From contig DKDD01000012.1 in assembly GCA_002451715.1 (NCBI GenBank), positions 1 to 14,807 of the forward strand: a stretch of 14,807 nucleotides of DNA, in the 5' to 3' direction. Both the position numbers and the translations under genes were made by a program. Positions within the stretch are counted from its first letter, which is position 1. Every line of letters starts with the position of its first letter. This DNA is from Ruminococcaceae bacterium UBA6857 (GTDB lineage Bacteria; Bacillota; Clostridia; Oscillospirales; Acutalibacteraceae). This document shows positions 14,336-14,807 of the stretch, one piece after another. The notes below the pieces were generated by a model. It had not been told where the DNA came from. It saw nothing but the letters and a program-made list of their open reading frames with translations, and did no database searches.

Positions 14336-14807
14336 ATGCAGATATATGACGAACTTGTTGCCCGCGGTCTTATCGCTCAGGTGACGGACGAAAAAGAAAT
14401 CAGAGATCTTATCAATAACGGAAAAGCTGTTTTTTACATCGGCTTTGACCCGACTGCGGATTCGCTCCATGTTGGTCACTTCATGGCGCTTTGCCTTATG
14501 AAACGTCTTCAGATGGCCGGAAACAAACCCATTGCTCTCATCGGAGGCGGAACAGGCATGATCGGAGACCCGTCGGGAAGATCCGATATGCGTACCATGA
14601 TGACAACCGAAACCATTCAACACAACTGTGACTGCTTTAAAAAGCAGATGAGCCGTTTCATCGACTTTTCGGACGGAAAAGCTCTCATGGTCAATAATGC
14701 CGACTGGCTTTTGAAACTTAACTATATCGACGTTCTTCGCGAAGTCGGTGCTTGCTTCTCGGTTAACAATATGCTCAGAGCGGAGTGCTACAAGCAGAGA
14801 ATGGAAA
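14336..14807 (+). CDS. tyrS: Tyrosyl-tRNA synthetase, 5' part (cut by window end)
   Basis: The first 157 codons of a class I aminoacyl-tRNA synthetase that charges tRNA-Tyr. YIGFDPTADSLHVGH (34-48) contains the HIGH-type motif as HVGH (45-48) and the tyrosine-binding loop. LIGGGTGMIGDPSGRS (68-83) and FSVNNMLRAECYKQRM (141-156) are typical of bacterial TyrRS. ATG 14336 is preceded by GGAGGAA at 14324-14330, five bases upstream. The KMSKS loop and C-terminal S4 domain lie beyond the window. The gene has its own strong promoter, and the leader is far too short for the T-box element that controls tyrS in many Firmicutes. Confidence 0.94.
   Translation, partial: MQIYDELVARGLIAQVTDEKEIRDLINNGKAVFYIGFDPTADSLHVGHFMALCLMKRLQMAGNKPIALIGGGTGMIGDPSGRSDMRTMMTTETIQHNCDCFKKQMSRFIDFSDGKALMVNNADWLLKLNYIDVLREVGACFSVNNMLRAECYKQRME

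Noticed and set aside
1..14807. CRISPR arrays, insertion sequences, tRNA or rRNA genes, attachment sites
   Set aside because: No regularly spaced repeats, terminal inverted repeats, transposase frames or tRNA-like folds were seen. The genes leave no gap above about 100 bases.

Overview
The window is a dense chromosomal block from a low-GC, endospore-forming Firmicute, most likely of class Clostridia. The evidence is a complete eight-gene spoIIIA operon, AT-rich coding sequence, strong AGGAGG-type ribosome binding sites, and the order nusB-xseA-xseB-ispA-dxs-tlyA-argR-recN that is shared with Bacillus and clostridia. A gut-type member of the Oscillospiraceae or a relative would fit, but genus and species cannot be read from this sequence. 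All genes lie on the + strand, nearly all overlap or are separated by only a few bases, and no gene-free stretch exceeds about 100 bases.

Region 1 (1-4777) is spoIIIAA-AB-AC-AD-AE-AF-AG-AH. It encodes the ATPase, the membrane export-like platform and the ring/channel proteins that the mother cell uses, with forespore SpoIIQ, to feed the engulfed forespore and support late gene expression. SpoIIIAA and SpoIIIAB overlap by 65 bases, which is unusually long.

Region 2 (4778-14267) starts at a convincing vegetative promoter (TTGCCT, 16 bases, TGGTATAAT) and runs as one probable housekeeping operon: nusB (antitermination), a divergent TsaD/Kae1-like paralogue, xseA and xseB (exonuclease VII), ispA and dxs (isoprenoid precursors), tlyA (rRNA 2'-O-methyltransferase), nadK, argR and recN. 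Compared with Bacillus subtilis, folD is replaced by the TsaD-like gene, nadK is inserted between tlyA and argR, and recN is not followed by spoIVB-spo0A.

Region 3 (14264-14807) is a separate near-consensus promoter (TTGACA, 17 bases, TATTAT) whose -35 box overlaps the recN stop codon. It drives tyrS, which is cut by the window end. The leader is too short for a T-box.

Most of the content is well conserved, and I see no mobile element, CRISPR array, tRNA/rRNA gene or obviously new multi-gene system. The points most worth a second look are the TsaD-like paralogue inside the nusB operon, the ArgR effector-pocket substitutions (GEN in place of GDD), a possible 21-codon leader peptide coupled to nusB, the absence of a well-placed Shine-Dalgarno before recN with a small hairpin that could bring a distant one close, and the T-box-less tyrS.
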